Shown here in pieces: positions 32,445 to 45,599 of a stretch of 64,000 bases of DNA (within the stretch, counting starts at the first letter, position 1; each line of letters starts with the position of its first letter). The stretch is from positions 3,317,582 to 3,381,581 of the forward strand of contig OU744730.1 of NCBI GenBank assembly GCA_916613615.1, given 5' to 3'. The position numbers were made by a program, and so were the translations under genes. This DNA is from Steromphala cineraria. Its lineage: Eukaryota; Mollusca; Gastropoda; Trochida; Trochidae. The notes beneath the pieces were generated by a model. The model made no database searches. It saw nothing but the letters and a program-made list of their open reading frames with translations, and was not told the DNA's origin.

Positions 32445-33250
32445 CCTTTTTTTAAGGGCAAGTTGGGCTTATGGCATGGCATGGTGTCCGGCGTCCGTCC
32501 ATCCGTCTGTCCGTAAACTTTGTGGAATTTCGACTTCTTCTCCAGAACCATAAGGTCTAGAAAGCTGAAACTTTGTGTACAGACTTCTTGACTAGTGAGG
32601 ATTATAAATTGTAGCTTTGGTGGCCCTGTGGCCCCTAATAAGGCCCATAGGGGCCACATTCTTAAACCTATTTCATCTTCTTCTCCAGAACCATAAGGCC
32701 TAGAAAGCTGAAACTTTGTGTGCAACATAGACATAACTAGTCTCCTCCCTAGCCTTTTAAGCCCCCCCCAAACCAGATGGGCTTATGGCATGGCCCGTCG
32801 TCCGTCCGGCGTCCGTAAACTTTTGACACTTTCGACTTCTCATAAACCATATACACTAGAGAGCTGAAATTGTGTGTACAGGTACCTTGGCATGTGGGGA
32901 TTCTGATTTGTAACTTTGGTGACCCTGTGACCCCAATTAAGGGCCACAGGGGACACGCCCTTAAAACTTATTTTCATCTTCTTCTCCAGAACCAATGACT
33001 CTTAGAGAGCTGATATTTTGTGTGCAGGTACCTTGGCATGTGGGGATTCTAATTATCAGTTTTTAGCTCATCAGGTCTGAAAGAAAGCAGAAGGCCTAGA
33101 AAGCTGAAACTTTGTGTGCAAACTCCTTATCTAGTGAGGATTATTAATTGTAGCTTTGGTTGCCCCATGGCCCCTACTAAGGGGGCACCACATTGGCCAC
33201 ACCCTATAGCGAAATCAAATGTAAAACCTGATGAGCTACAGAGCCCATGG
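32445..33250 (+). repeat. Interspersed repeat with three internal units
   Basis: GGGCTTATGGCATGGC...GTCCGTCC...GTAAACTTT is followed by CTTCTCCAGAACCATAAGG, AGAAAGCTGAAACTTTGTGT and GTGGCCCC.ATAAGG. This module of about 300 bases starts at about 32455 and 32775, and its second half starts again at about 33080. Its end is marked by GATGAGCTACAGAGCCCATGG. I consider it a dispersed molluscan repeat of unknown class; no protein is encoded. Confidence 0.6.
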
Positions 33251-33715
33251 CTTTATTTTTATGAACTGTAGAAGGAAATAGTTCCAAATTCAAAATCTGA
33301 AATCTATATGGGCAGTATTCTCAAACACTGGGTATCGAAGGCCAAATCATAGTCAAATCAAACTGTATATTTTCACGAACTATACACTTTTCATTTCGAT
33401 TTATAATTAACATGGATATTAGTTTGTCATTTAAAAAAGAATTGCATTACATCGCCTCTTTAAGCTTTAAAATAGTCATTCAGATTAAGCATTAACTTGC
33501 ATTTGAAATATAGTCTATTAACTGCAATTTTTCTAATTATCCATTTTTATTTCGATTTACACATTTTGAACAATAGGGTCTGATATGGACGATGGGCTAC
33601 TCTCCGTGGAAATTATGTCAAGCATTCAATTGAGAACTATCCATGTCTGTCTCATAAACAACAGATCCAAGAGCCCTCTTCACAGAAGAGTACAATTTTC
33701 GTTAAATAAGCAGAG

Positions 33716-33800
33716 GCGCGGTGGCCGAGTGGTTAAATCGATGGAACCTCCAGTGCTGCTGTAAGATGCCGGAGTCTGGGAGTGTGGGTTAATGCTCTGA
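33716..33800 (+). pseudogene. tRNA-Ser-like SINE head
   Basis: GCGCGGTGGCCGAGTGGTTA is a perfect A box in tRNA-Ser/Leu context, followed by CGATGGAACCTCCAGTG, where tRNA-Ser has CGATGGACTTGAAATCCA. The B box is eroded (GTGTGGGTTAATGC). GATGGACT repeats follow. Confidence 0.5.
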
Positions 33801-34139
33801 TGGACTGATGGACTGATGGACCCATCCTGAAATGAAATGTTTCCAATTAATCAATCAATCAGTCAGGTATGAGTATCTTCTATTTTAGGATTTTAGTAAG
33901 GCTGATTTGGTAGTGAGTAACGGATATAATTTGTGATAACAGTATGTCAATTTTTAATAGATCTTAATAGTCACTGAACATGTCACTTCTCATATGTGGA
34001 TCACAATGTTATTAAATGTACAAAAAAATGCCAAACTTTTTTTTGTGAGAGCAGTGGTTGCCTTTCCAAAAAATATAAAAATGATTTATATGGATTCCTG
34101 TGTGGGGACCCAAATTTGGTTTAATGATATGTGAATTTT

Positions 34140-34620
34140 ATTGATAAATGATTATTTAATTGTTGAATGATTTAATGTTGAATGATTGATGGTTTAATGT
34201 TGAATGATTGATGGTTTAGTGTTGAATGATTGGTTGTTAAGTGTTGAATTATTGATTGTTTAGTGTTGAATTATTTACAATGATTGATGAATAATTGATT
34301 TATGATTGATAAGTTATTGATTGATGATTGGTGAATGATTGTTACGGGCCCGTTTGTTTAATTGTTGAACGATTGATAAATGATAATCTTTAAGTGTTGA
34401 ATGGTTGATTATAGAAGATAAATGATTGTTTTAGTGTTTGATAATTGGTAATTTTTTGATTGATCATGAATTGTTAACGAATGATTGAAAATTGCTGATT
34501 AATGCTTGATGAATGAATGATTTATGACTCATAGTCGTAGATGGATGATTGATGGATTTCACGATGGAAGTAATTCATGGATGATTTATGACTCATAGAG
34601 TGATTAATGATAACTGATGA
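34140..34620 (+). repeat. Degenerate TGATTGATGAAT-type simple repeat
   Basis: The motifs TTGAATGATTGATGG and GATTGATAA recur irregularly with units of 4-22 bases. It is a decayed simple-sequence array. Confidence 0.6.
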
Positions 34621-36380
34621 TTATGATAATTTTGTTGTTGGCATCGATAATATAATTATAATTGACCTTATATCCTTGAAATAAATAGGAAGCATTCTCC
34701 AAATTCTGTAAGTTTATCTCCATCATTTCTTCTTGTTTTTCATTAACTCCTTTGGTCTCAGAAACTTAAAGAGGGACTGAAATGCTATATGGCAACTTTC
34801 GGGATTCATGAAATAGTGATAACAATTTCACATGGACTCAACTTTAAATTTCTGAAATCGACCTAGAAACGGCTTAATTACGACTGTATAAAGAACACCG
34901 CCTAATTAGGCCGGCGACCAGAATAAAACGCACTGAAGCGTGACTGCCTCGTGACGTGTTAGTAGGCGATGTGATACCCCCTTGTGTGCCCTCGTTATGT
35001 AAAACAACACAAGCTAACAGTACAGCTCGATGTTTAACCGTCGATTAAACACCCTAAACAACATCCAAACATCTCAAACCTTCAATAAATCGGTAGTTTA
35101 TTTATTCAACTGGCAATTTGTATTGATGAAAACGTAAGACCCGATTAAAAACGAAGTTGTGCGCATAATGCTACAGCATGTAGGCCTAGATGGTCTCGCT
35201 TTGCGCAATGTTGTCATAAGACTGCACGTGAGAACCCGGATGTATATGTTAACAATTGCTCCCGTGTGAACTGTTTTATCTTCGTGCACAGTTGTTGGTT
35301 GTTATTGAATATTACTTTAGTAGCACAGCAGAAAGGATGTAATTATACAATACTATTTTATTTTTAAAATTTAAACCATTTTTTTAGAATTGCCTTTGAC
35401 TTCATTTTGTAACAGGATAAAAAATATATACGTTTTTCTTAGTTATTTCATTTAGTGATGGACAAGTTACAATTCTCAATGAAAGACATGTATTGGATGA
35501 TCACTGATGTCTTGTTTAAAACATTATTTTAATAGGGCATTTCACTGAAAATCTTAATGTTTTCACTCTTGTACATAGAGGTGATATTTTCCACAACAAT
35601 AGCCGATACATGGCCAAACAGAATGAAGATTTATTAAATGAACCTTATCCAAAATAATTATCAGATAGAGCTAAAACGGTATTCCTAATTTCAGGTTAAT
35701 AGGTTATAATTTACCAATCGGAGAAAAAAGGGATGGTTAGGAATACAATTGCTATTTGATGTTACCTAATTAGCTGATGTCATAAAAAAGCCAGGTGTTG
35801 ATGATTGTGCATTATATGACCTACCTGCTATAGTCATCATTTGATATCATCTAATTAGGAAACAGACAGGAAATACGATAGACAGTAAAGTAATTGTGTA
35901 ATAAGTGAGTATCTGATCTAAAGAAAGTAAGTAACACCTGCAGACCGATGTCATTGTTTATTCAACCTTTTTACACAACGTTCAAATCTAAATGTGAGCA
36001 TTGTATATTCGGATTATTACCATAAATCAGCCCAATACTTTGTGCTATGTTTTATACTTTACTAATCTCCCTTTTCTCTGCATGCCAAACTGTTCATTCA
36101 GTGATAATGCGAGCTCGAAGCAGAAAATCGGTGTAGTGATCGGAACACGTGAGGTCGATGTAGATTGTCACATTGCTCTGTTTGACCTAACACAGCGGGT
36201 CAATTTGGCGTGAAACCATCAATATGATGGGAATTTGTCTACGGAGACTTCATCAGGAGATATTCTAGGACAGTTGACAGCAACACAATGATATAGCATA
36301 CTGTTAATCGCTTTGAAAAGGCAGAACTGCGGATTTCGCCTATCATTTTCCATATAAGCAGACGAACGATTCGCCTACTG
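34621..36380. other. Non-coding, nothing supported
   Basis: Mixed composition, with somewhat more CG in 34860-35290 and from 36090. No domain-bearing frame on either strand. Confidence 0.35.
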
Positions 36381-36395
36381 CCACGTCACTTCCGG
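36381..36395 (+). promoter_or_regulatory. CRE plus ETS motif pair
   Basis: CCACGTCACTTCCGG joins a CRE-like CACGTCA to an ETS/GABP-type ACTTCCGG in the most GC-rich part of this region. Such pairs are frequent in TATA-less promoters. No transcript is identified. Confidence 0.3.
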
Positions 36396-37549
36396 TATCC
36401 CCTGCCCGTGGCCTCTCAGCCTTGTTTTGGTTTGTCGCTGGACGGCGACAAGCAGATGCCTTGTTACGCAATGTTTACTTAGCTGTAGCTTCATTGAGAA
36501 ACTGTGCATCGTTGCTGTTTTGGCCTAATATTTATGTTATATAGTTATTTGACCAATATCTTTTGAAAAATATATTTAAAAAAGGTTATGCAGCCCTTCT
36601 TTAAATAAGCTCAAATGTCAATTTTACTCTGTGAATAGGTCAAACATGTTTTAATAGCTTAAATATTCATAACAGCTTTGATATACTCAGATATTTTCAG
36701 TCACGTGAAAAGATCAAAATCACTATGAGTAAACGTTAAAGGAATGTTTAAGGGTGAACTTTGTTACATAGTCTTTGTTCTCATCATTTTAATGGTTTTG
36801 AGTTTTTAAATTTGGCCTAAATATCACACTTAAAAACGTGAATGATGAACGTGACACAAAAAGCTAAAATGGCCAAATACGTCTTCCAGGTAAGAATAGA
36901 AAAATATAGCCTTAGCTCTGTACCTCATCTGGCTTTTTGCAGCTATTTTCTAGCCTTTATAGGTAAAAGACAACAGGGTCACACTATCTTTGAGAATAAA
37001 TGGAATTCACTTTAAAGGATCGCATTTTGTTCTGAAAATGGATATAATAAAGCTTTAAAGCTTCGAAGGGCATTGTCCTTATTAGGGGCAACAAATTCAC
37101 CACAAATTCTAATCATATGTTTTAAAGTAGTCTGTATACAACAAATCAGTTTTTATGCCTTTTAAATAATACGGAAATAAATTTAGATTTTAAGGGCGTG
37201 GCGCCAGTGAAAAGATCTCACTTATTCACATCAGCAGGTAGTTAAAACTTTTGCAAGATAAGTTATCTATGAATGTGTAATTAAAAGGAAGGAAAAAAAT
37301 TCCTTTAAAACGCTTGAAAAAGCCCTAATTCATGGTTGGTAATTCACGTGTATGTATGTTTCAAATATATGTTTCAAATTATATCAGACATATTAAATAC
37401 AGACAAACTGACAGGCACGCAGACAAACCGATACATTTTGTTATATGCCATAAATAGTTCAAAGTCTCTTTCTTACAAAGATGAAACACACATCTTTCAA
37501 TGATGTTTAAGATCAAATGTTTTTTAGGAAAAGTGTTTAAAGTATTAAA
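36396..37549. other. Non-coding, nothing supported
   Basis: It begins with a small perfect stem (TTGTCGC...GCGACAA, about 36436-36455) and continues as AT-rich sequence. Confidence 0.35.
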
Positions 37550-38010
37550 GGGACATTCCTGCCCATATGTCCGTTTCAGTGGTGGTGGGTGATGGGGTAG
37601 ACCTTTCTACTTTCCCTGACCCCTGAGCTTTTATGCCCCACCCCCTGGGAAGGTTGGGGTAATATCTAAATATCCTCGCATTTTCGAGGTAAAAAAAATC
37701 TCAACCCTTTCCCATTTACAATTCTAATTACAGGGTAGATCCCTAAAAAGGATAAAATGTTGGGGAAGGGGATTCCCTTTTGCTCCCATCCCAATCCAAA
37801 TCCCCTCGCTCTCCCTCTCCCACACCCCCTCCCCCCTTTTCTTTAAAAAAATTGTCAACCGAAAATCTTACTGTTCAGGGAGGGGGGCCCGGCCCGTTCA
37901 TCTCATTTTTCCTTCCCCCTAAATACAGAGTTAAAGTGACTTTTTCTATAAAAAATTGCTTGAAAGGTGGGGGGGGGGGGGCGGGCCCCCCTGTGCCCCC
38001 CCCCCCCCCC
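37550..38010. repeat. Low-complexity G/C-run region
   Basis: C-rich and G-rich patches end with a G13 run (37969-37981), GCGGGCCCCCC and a C15 run (37996-38010). The proline/glycine-rich frame over it (37780-38043) is a by-product of the runs. Confidence 0.7.
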
Positions 38011-38061
38011 TGTTCCTACGCCTATGTGTGCTCAAATCGTTAGTGAAAATGCATTTGGGAC

Positions 38062-38425
38062 TTAAAGGGGCAGTAGCACGTTTTTAGGGGGAATATAAGG
38101 TGATGTCAGGAAAATGAAAATAAATGGTTCCAAATGAAAGACAATGTATTTAAACTAAATGGAGCAGTAATAATTCAAATATATAACGTACGGTTCTGCC
38201 ATGCGATTCCTTTTTCTTACAAAAATGAATTAAAGGTGTTCACACAAAAATGGCCGCCAATGTATTTTATGTAAATCCTCATACTTTGTCCTCTGATTAT
38301 GGTTGATTGGCTTGTGTAATGTGATTGTTGACACTGTCAATATAATACATTAGGCATTTACTTACCATTATAAATGCAATTTTTAAAATATAAAATTATC
38401 AAAAAACGTGCTACTGCCCCTTTAA
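38062..38425 (+). mobile_element. MITE family A copy 2, full length
   Basis: Complete inverted termini (AAGGGGCAGTAGCACGTTTT and its complement) flanked by TA on both sides. Length 364 with TTAA/TTAA ends, the same as copy 1. Confidence 0.92.
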
Positions 38426-39183
38426 CAAATGCGCCTTATAAGGGACTGACGACATTGATTATAGGCGATGAAACCGATTTAGTGAACCCTTGTTTCGAGT
38501 ATGAAGTATTTATTAGTCGTAGTTTTTGAATATGTCATATTCTTTGTACATAGTTGCTATGGACAAGATTTCTGTTTTGAAATATATATTCGGATATTTT
38601 ATATATACATACATGCAGAATATAGTATTGATCCTTAAGGGGACAGTTCTATCGGGGTATTTATCAAATATAATATTTCCATCCTGTTAGAAGTCATTTA
38701 ATTCGTGATTGTGAAAGATACTCTTATTGTCATGAAATGAATTAATTGCTTGTTTTCGAACGGATTTTTACAATGGGATCGTATCATTGTTAATACTGTT
38801 ATAAAATATATTCTGACAAAAACAAGTTACATCACGTTTGTTTGGATCTGTTGTTTTGTCCAAAGGGAGAGGTTGACATTTACAATATGAAGCCACGGAA
38901 AAAACGTATTTACAGTAATCTGGATTGGACCGGAGGGAACCATAGTTCACAAAAGCCTGACACACACTTTTGACTACGGACATATTTCACATTTCGGCAA
39001 AGTGGAATCCTTAGTAAATATCAAATGTTGATCGCATCATTGAGTAAACGATGTAATTATATCCACTGACCTATTTCAAATAATATTTTAATAATTCTTC
39101 TAGAAGAGATAAAACTCGCTCCATTGTTTTAACGGAGTATGAACTCATTTAACGTTTTTTATATGGAATTACTTTTAGTTTCT

Positions 39184-39537
39184 TTAAGGGGCAATAGCAC
39201 GTTTTTCTTGAACATTTTATATTTTCAATTTTTCACTGATAAATGTATGTTAATGCTCAATATATATTGTTATGATATCAAAAATCTCATTAAAAAAATT
39301 TATCCATAGTCGGAACAAAATCTAATGATTCACATGAAGACCATTTGCTGCCTTTTTTGTGAAAACACCTTTAATTCGTTTTGTGTATGAAAAGGGAATC
39401 GCATGGCTGAAATTTACATTATATATTTGATTTATTACTGCTTTATTTATTTTAAATACATTAACTTTCAATTGGAACCATTTATTTTTCCTGACATCAT
39501 CTTATATTCCCCCTAAAACGTGCTACTGCCCCTTTAA
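39184..39537 (-). mobile_element. MITE family A copy 3, inverted, full length
   Basis: The reverse orientation is shown by the AATTTTTCACTGATAAATG block at the left. The left terminus reads GGGGCAATAGCACG (one change) and the right one is consensus. Confidence 0.9.
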
Positions 39538-40139
39538 AGTAATATTGTCAAATAGACCAAAGTTTTACGATAATACAGTTGGTTAATGTCCTCTTTTATT
39601 CTCATACGGTGAAATTGTATTACTTTCATGTCCAAGACGAATAAGAGTTATGAGTTCACTGACCAATTTGAATGTAGAGATATTTAATTTCATATATTTA
39701 CTTATATATGATAGCTAGACTATAATGTCGAAATCATATTATCAACATAAAAACTATACCACATTTTTACACATGAATACTAGTTATATAATCCATCAGA
39801 CATTATCAACTTATAACTGTCACTCTGACTGTTAAGTTTCCAAAATTACGTTTGACTGATTGACGCGCGTCTTTGTTCGGGTTTCGATCACAACCGCGAC
39901 TTCAACCCGTCCTGTTGTCACTATAGGACGTCGATAAACTTAAAAAGTATACTTCCCTACAATAGTCAATAAATCTTCATCAGTTAACACTATTAGTTAA
40001 GTCTGGCACATATGACCTAAACAATTCACGGTGTGGTTCTTTAATTTCGTAAGCTTCACGTTTTTGTCCGTCGTGTTAACCAACATTCAACAAACGTGCA
40101 GTGATTGAACGAGTTGAACGCGATAGAGGCTTAACGGAA
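39538..40139. other. Non-coding, nothing supported
   Basis: AT-rich with a short CG-rich patch at 39862-39935. No gene recognised. Confidence 0.35.
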
Positions 40140-40560
40140 AATGCACGTGCTTGAGAAACTGCATGAATAGCACGTGCTGGCTTATATATACAAGAAATAC
40201 ACGAGCTTCAGAAGCTGCACGTATAGCACGTGCATGCCTGCGATCATCAGAAACTGCACGAGCTTCAAAAGCGGCATGAATAGCACGTGCTGCAGGATCT
40301 ACAGATACTGCAAAAGTTTAGAGCTCACATATTCCCGTATAAATGCACATACTATTTTCCCCTTTACATAACCTCTTAATAATAAAATCTTATTTGAGAA
40401 TAAGTTCTTCAGAGATTCGACTTTTACATAAATGAATAGCTGAAATCCACGAGCTGAAATATTTTCAGGAACTGCACGAGCATCATGAGCTTAATGAATT
40501 ACGCGTGCTTATGGATCGCAATCACGAGATAAACGAATTACACGATCTAAAGTAACTGAC
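40140..40560 (+). repeat. CACGTG-bearing degenerate tandem repeat
   Basis: Units of about 55 bases combine AACTGCACGAGCTTCA, AGCTGCATGAATAGC and AGCACGTGC. Four CACGTG palindromes fall within about 140 bases (40142-40290), and weaker units reach 40560. A second patch of the same repeat is at 42895-43075. Confidence 0.6.
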
Positions 40561-42483
40561 GGACATCAACTAGCAAATGAAATGCATGTGCGAGAAAGTC
40601 TGTCCCGTTTGAGAAAATAACATTTGAATTTATTTATCTCTAAGATGATTTATGCTCAGTTGCTCCTTCCCATTAGTTAATTCGATTAAAGCATTGTATA
40701 TATCTATAAACATACAACGAACGCATGTTTTTAAACCCCAGATTGTCTTAAAATATAACACCATTGCAAAATTTGATAACCATCTGTATCTTGAAAAATT
40801 CTTTTTCTGTTGTCTCTGCTGACTAAAAGCATGCTAGAATTGTTCACCTGTTTATTGTTATATGCAAGCTATTTAATTCTCTACTGGACTAGAGAAACTG
40901 AGTTTGGGGATACTCGTCGGTCAAAGTTCGCGAAAGGTCACTGGATCACGATTGAAGATTAATTCCTCGGGTGTAATATTGACCAAGAAAGGTTTATATT
41001 GCAGCTTATGTTTCCTACATAGAGTAACTTGCATAACTGACCAGTAATCGATCTAAGACAGCGAGGAAGAATTGCGAGAGGAAAATATTAATTATTGGAA
41101 ATTTCCCTTGTCCGATGCACACAGGGAAAAAGCTAGCTTTACTAAATATGGATTGAGATGTTAGGCCTGCTTGAATACTGCGATGTAATTGTAAACTGTT
41201 TAGAAACTGTGAGGACAAATATGTTAACTAATATGTGTTTTTTGTTTCCAACACACAATATAGCAACAGTCGAACCTTTTGTACTCGGACCTCGGATAAC
41301 CGGAAACCTCGCTTTCCGGACCAGTTTCCTTGTGCTTCGGATACGGACGCCAATTTTCCAAATTACATGCATAAGAATAAAAGAATATTATCAAAATACT
41401 ATCGTTGATTTAAAAAAAATGTTTGTTAAGCACTTCGAATGTCTGAAATATCTGTCTGTTAATAAAGTCAATGTGCAACTGAAGACAAACAAACACACAC
41501 ATCACTAAGGAAAATAAGTGAAAGAACTGAATAATATCAAAACTGATATGATGATTAAAGAAATATCACATATTAGCCTAAATGACGTGATAAAATTGGT
41601 ATTCTCGTTCCTCAACTGATAGTTTATGCCGTTTCAATGGAAAGACAACTTAAGTTTTTAGTTGTCTAGTCGAAATAATTAAGCCTAGCTTATTGTAACT
41701 TTGTTTGTAGAACAATCATCATGTGAAGCTGTGCCTTTATGTATTTTCAACTTCTTCCTTCCTTTATTTGTGGTACTTTTCATGTAGTTCCATTAGAATA
41801 TCTTGTTTTTAGCACCTATTTATGTCTGTCCAGTATATAAGAAATTGAGGACTTTGCGAAGTTCCGAAATAACTTACGATACTGAAAAGAGGGTATATCC
41901 AAACTTGTCATTTATGTGTTGAATAATCATTATTGTTTAATTTACCCAACCCCCATTTATAAAAAAAACGAGGGAGGTTTCGCAGAAACATTCCACTTTT
42001 TTTCCATCATGACATGAATTTAAAACTAAGCATTCTTGAATTTTACTGTTTTGATTTCTGATACACTCCCACTATAGATTCGTTAGTTGTAATCATCAAT
42101 GAATGAACTATCGTGGTTAATTCGATCACAAGACAAACAATATTGAATTCTTTCATTGCCAATTTCAACAAAATATTGAAAATCTAACTTGCCTATAAAC
42201 GTGCATGCATAGTCTGTTTTCTCAATTATATATTGATTAAAGCATGATTAGATGGTCATGAAGTTGACCCATGCTGACCCATGAGATGGTCATCATATTA
42301 GATCTCATTACATGCCCATGATTAACGTAAGTTATCGATTAACATCGTTCTTTCAGTCTCGACAGAACATAAATTGGATTCGCTTTCTAATGGTTAAGGG
42401 TTTTCAATTTATATTTAATCATAATTAAATGAGCACATATTGAGAGTTGGTAATTTGTATGTGTTCAGACTCGTTCAGGGGTT
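40561..42483. other. Non-coding; holds a pogo/Tigger-like terminus
   Basis: At about 41268-41340 ACAGTCGAACC...CGGATAACCGGAAACCTCG resembles the ends of pogo/Tigger-type elements. The same sequence occurs inverted at 55425-55569. The remainder is AT-rich and featureless. Confidence 0.45.
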
Positions 42484-42815
42484 TTAAAGGGACAGTAGCA
42501 CGTTTTTTGGGGGAGTATAAGGTAATGTCAAGAAAATGAAAATGAATGCTTCCAATTGAACTACAATGTATTAAGTCTAAATGAAGCAGTAGTAAATAAA
42601 AATATATAATCTTAAGTTTAGCAATGCGGTTCCTTTTCCTTACACAAAATGAATTAAAGATGTTTACACTAAATGGCCACCAATGGATTTTATGTGAATC
42701 TTCATAATTTGTCCTCTGACTTTGGATGATTGGCTTGCATAATGAGATTTTTGACACTTTCAAAATAACACATTTACCATTTACGTACAAATATCAGTGA
42801 AAAATTAAAAATATA
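42484..42815 (+). mobile_element. MITE family A copy 4, 3' truncated
   Basis: The left terminus (TTAAAGGGACAGTAGCACG) and body are recognisable up to CAGTGAAAAATTAAAA, after which TATATATATATTAATATT replaces the right terminus. Confidence 0.88.
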
Positions 42816-42894
42816 TATATATTAATATTTTGAGACTCAATATCGGAGTTTATCGAGTATTATTGCGGCTAGGTTTACTTTGACTGAAATAACA

Positions 42895-43075
42895 GGGATT
42901 GCACGTGTTAATTCATTTGCAAGAAGTACACGAGCATCACGGAATAAAGCAATTGCACGTGCTAAGGAATTTGTAAAAAGTGCACGAGCTACATGAATTG
43001 CACGTGCTTACGGGTCGACAGAAACTGCACGAGCTTCACGAGCTACATGATTTACTCTGGATTGACTCGTGCTGG
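42895..43075 (+). repeat. Second CACGTG repeat patch
   Basis: Three CACGTG within about 110 bases, with GTGCACGAGCTACATGAATT and AACTGCACGAGCTTCACGAG units, are clearly related to 40140-40560. Confidence 0.6.
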
Positions 43076-44775
43076 TATACAGATGTTTGTTAAATTAATG
43101 AAAGAGGCGGTGTAGGCTACGATTCATTCGTTTACGAGGGAATATTGAATTGAAAGAAAGCATTGTGGGTGAATAAAACAAGAATTGGAACACATATATA
43201 CACAGACAAAAGGTTAAGTGACCCCTTTATTGAACTTTTAAATATGATGATGAAGAATTATGTTACTGAAAGAATCCTTCCTAAAAAGAAATTTGATGAT
43301 GACCAGAAGAAATTAAGACTCAAGATGTAGGTGTTGCATTTTCTAAAAAAAATTTTTTTTTGCCCTTTTGTCGAAACTACGTGATGAACTCAAGGTTTAA
43401 GAGGCCAAAAGCAAAATTGTTGTGAAAATGTTGACGTTCACAGATCGTAACATTTCTTATGATGCATTTTAAAGTTCTTAACAGTTGTTTAAATTTTATC
43501 ATTTATCAACACTTATTGACTAAAAGGTGACACTCATAGATTTAGGAATACCAACGGGCTTCTTTTTGATTATACCCTTTAAAAATTATTTCTGTTTGGT
43601 AAAGACAGGTCATTGCTGTTACTTCTGAACGGATTTCGAGATAAGACAATTTTCTATGAATCTTCTTTTTGAAAATTATAGATTTGGAAGATTCATACAG
43701 CTGTAACAATGAGTTTTGTTAATTGGCTGTCGAAACATGAATGATTAATTGATTTCATAGAATTGAATTACTCATATTACAACGTCCAACATTGACTTTC
43801 ATTTCTCAATATAACTAATCATAATTTAGATCTAAAAGAATACAGGATTTAATAAACGCAAATGTACAAAGCGGGAAAACGTTTGTTTAAACATAATTTC
43901 AATAACATTTTCATAAACAAAATTACTTTTCCGGACAACATCCTTATACTATATAGAAATAAGCGACATAGATTCATCTACGCTAAAACAACATCGATCC
44001 ATTTCGTCTTGACACTTAAATTGGATTAACAGTCGGTACCGTTTGCGTGAAGTTGTTTAAAAATGATCATGTCAATATCGATTTGGTTGATACGAAGCAA
44101 TTATTTAAAAAAATCAATTCAAATTCTAATTTTAAGTGTCTGACCTGTATAACGGTTATTTCAAAACGGACGATATAAAAAATCATGGCAAGTAGTTTGC
44201 CATTTTGCCCGAAGCATAACTTCAGACGACTAATGCTTTTAAGAAGATTAAAACGAACCAAATTCCTTGGGTAAACCTTTTTACCCTTGATGCTTTGTTT
44301 CATGTTTTATCGCTCCCATTCGAACCTCACCGTGTTTGATAATTCGCTAAATTTTTAATGTGAGGGAGAAATATTTTTTTATGGACGTCGGATGAAAAAG
44401 TCAGAGTCGACAGACGAAGACTAGTGTAAAGAAATGACGCTGTTGGTTCAGCCATTAAAACAGTACTCAACGCCTTTGATGTGATTCAAGATTTTAACCA
44501 GTCTTTGGGCAGCGATTTGATCGAAAATTTAAGGAACGTTCAATGGGGATAGCGTTCTTAATCTTAGAGGGGAAGGGGGAATTGAATTGAGAAAAAGAGG
44601 CCGTACTTCAAAGCATTTTAATGAATGTTAATACCCTGGTGTTTGTAAAGACCCTTAAAGTGTTTTACAATATGTGCGATTTTTATGGTTAACAATCCTT
44701 TTTCTAAAATTAATTTTAAGATAAATATCAGATTATTTTATATGAAATATCATTATCATTTCTGGTTAACAACAG
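43076..44775. other. Non-coding, nothing supported
   Basis: AT-rich. A 78-codon minus-strand frame at 44067-44303 has no recognisable feature. Confidence 0.35.
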
Positions 44776-44962
44776 TAAATAGATGAAAACAGAAGTAAAT
44801 AGATGTGAACAGAAGTAAATTTACAAATGTAAGCAGATGTAAAGATATGTAAACAGATGTAAACAGATGTAAAGATATGTAAACAGATGTAAAGCTATGT
44901 AAACAGATGTAAACAGATGTAAACAGATGCAAAGATATGGAAACAGATGTAAACAGATATCT
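44776..44962 (+). repeat. 10-bp minisatellite (GTAAACAGAT)
   Basis: Units alternate between GTAAACAGAT and GTAAAGATAT types with a 10-base period, degenerate at the left end. Confidence 0.85.
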
Positions 44963-45130
44963 TCGGAGTAGGTGCAGAATGTTCCTTCACGTGAACAGTT
45001 CAGATTTCTGGTATGACATCATAAGTCATATATCACAATTAAACCTTTTTTTCTGGGAATGTTTAAAAAATTAAATAGTGATTACATAATGTTGAAAGTT
45101 GTTGATGTCATCAACAGTATTTCACTATCA

Positions 45131-45143
45131 TCGATCATCATCG

Positions 45144-45188
<45 letters not shown>

Positions 45189-45205
45189 GATCATCATCAT
45201 CATCG

Positions 45206-45277
<72 letters not shown>

Positions 45278-45303
45278 GATCATCATCATCATCATCATCA
45301 TCG

Positions 45304-45345
<42 letters not shown>

Positions 45346-45384
45346 GATCATCATCATCATCATCGATCATCATCATCATCATCG

Positions 45385-45415
<31 letters not shown>

Positions 45416-45417
45416 CC

Positions 45418-45449
<32 letters not shown>

Positions 45450-45471
45450 CATCACCATCATCATCATCACC

Positions 45472-45503
<32 letters not shown>

Positions 45504-45508
45504 CATCG

Positions 45509-45562
<54 letters not shown>
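45131..45562 (+). repeat. (ATC)n microsatellite with GATC interruptions
   Basis: About 430 bases of ATC repeats are interrupted by several ATCG breaks and, later, by CACC variants in regular groups. The Ser/His/Ile or Met/Asp homopolymer frames over it are artefacts of the repeat. Confidence 0.95.
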
Positions 45563-45563
<1 letters not shown>

Positions 45564-45599
45564 CAATAATGTTTCATGACAATATTTGATCACAAGCAT

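Noticed and set aside
3601..33800. Functional tRNA genes at 3601, 15818, 31935 and 33716
   Set aside because: A or B boxes are present, but acceptor and anticodon stems do not close; listed only as relics or SINE heads.
37780..38043. Proline/glycine-rich 87-codon protein
   Set aside because: Generated by the G13 and C15 runs.
45059..45589. His/Ser/Ile-rich frames of 156-176 codons
   Set aside because: Pure translation of (ATC)n in different frames.
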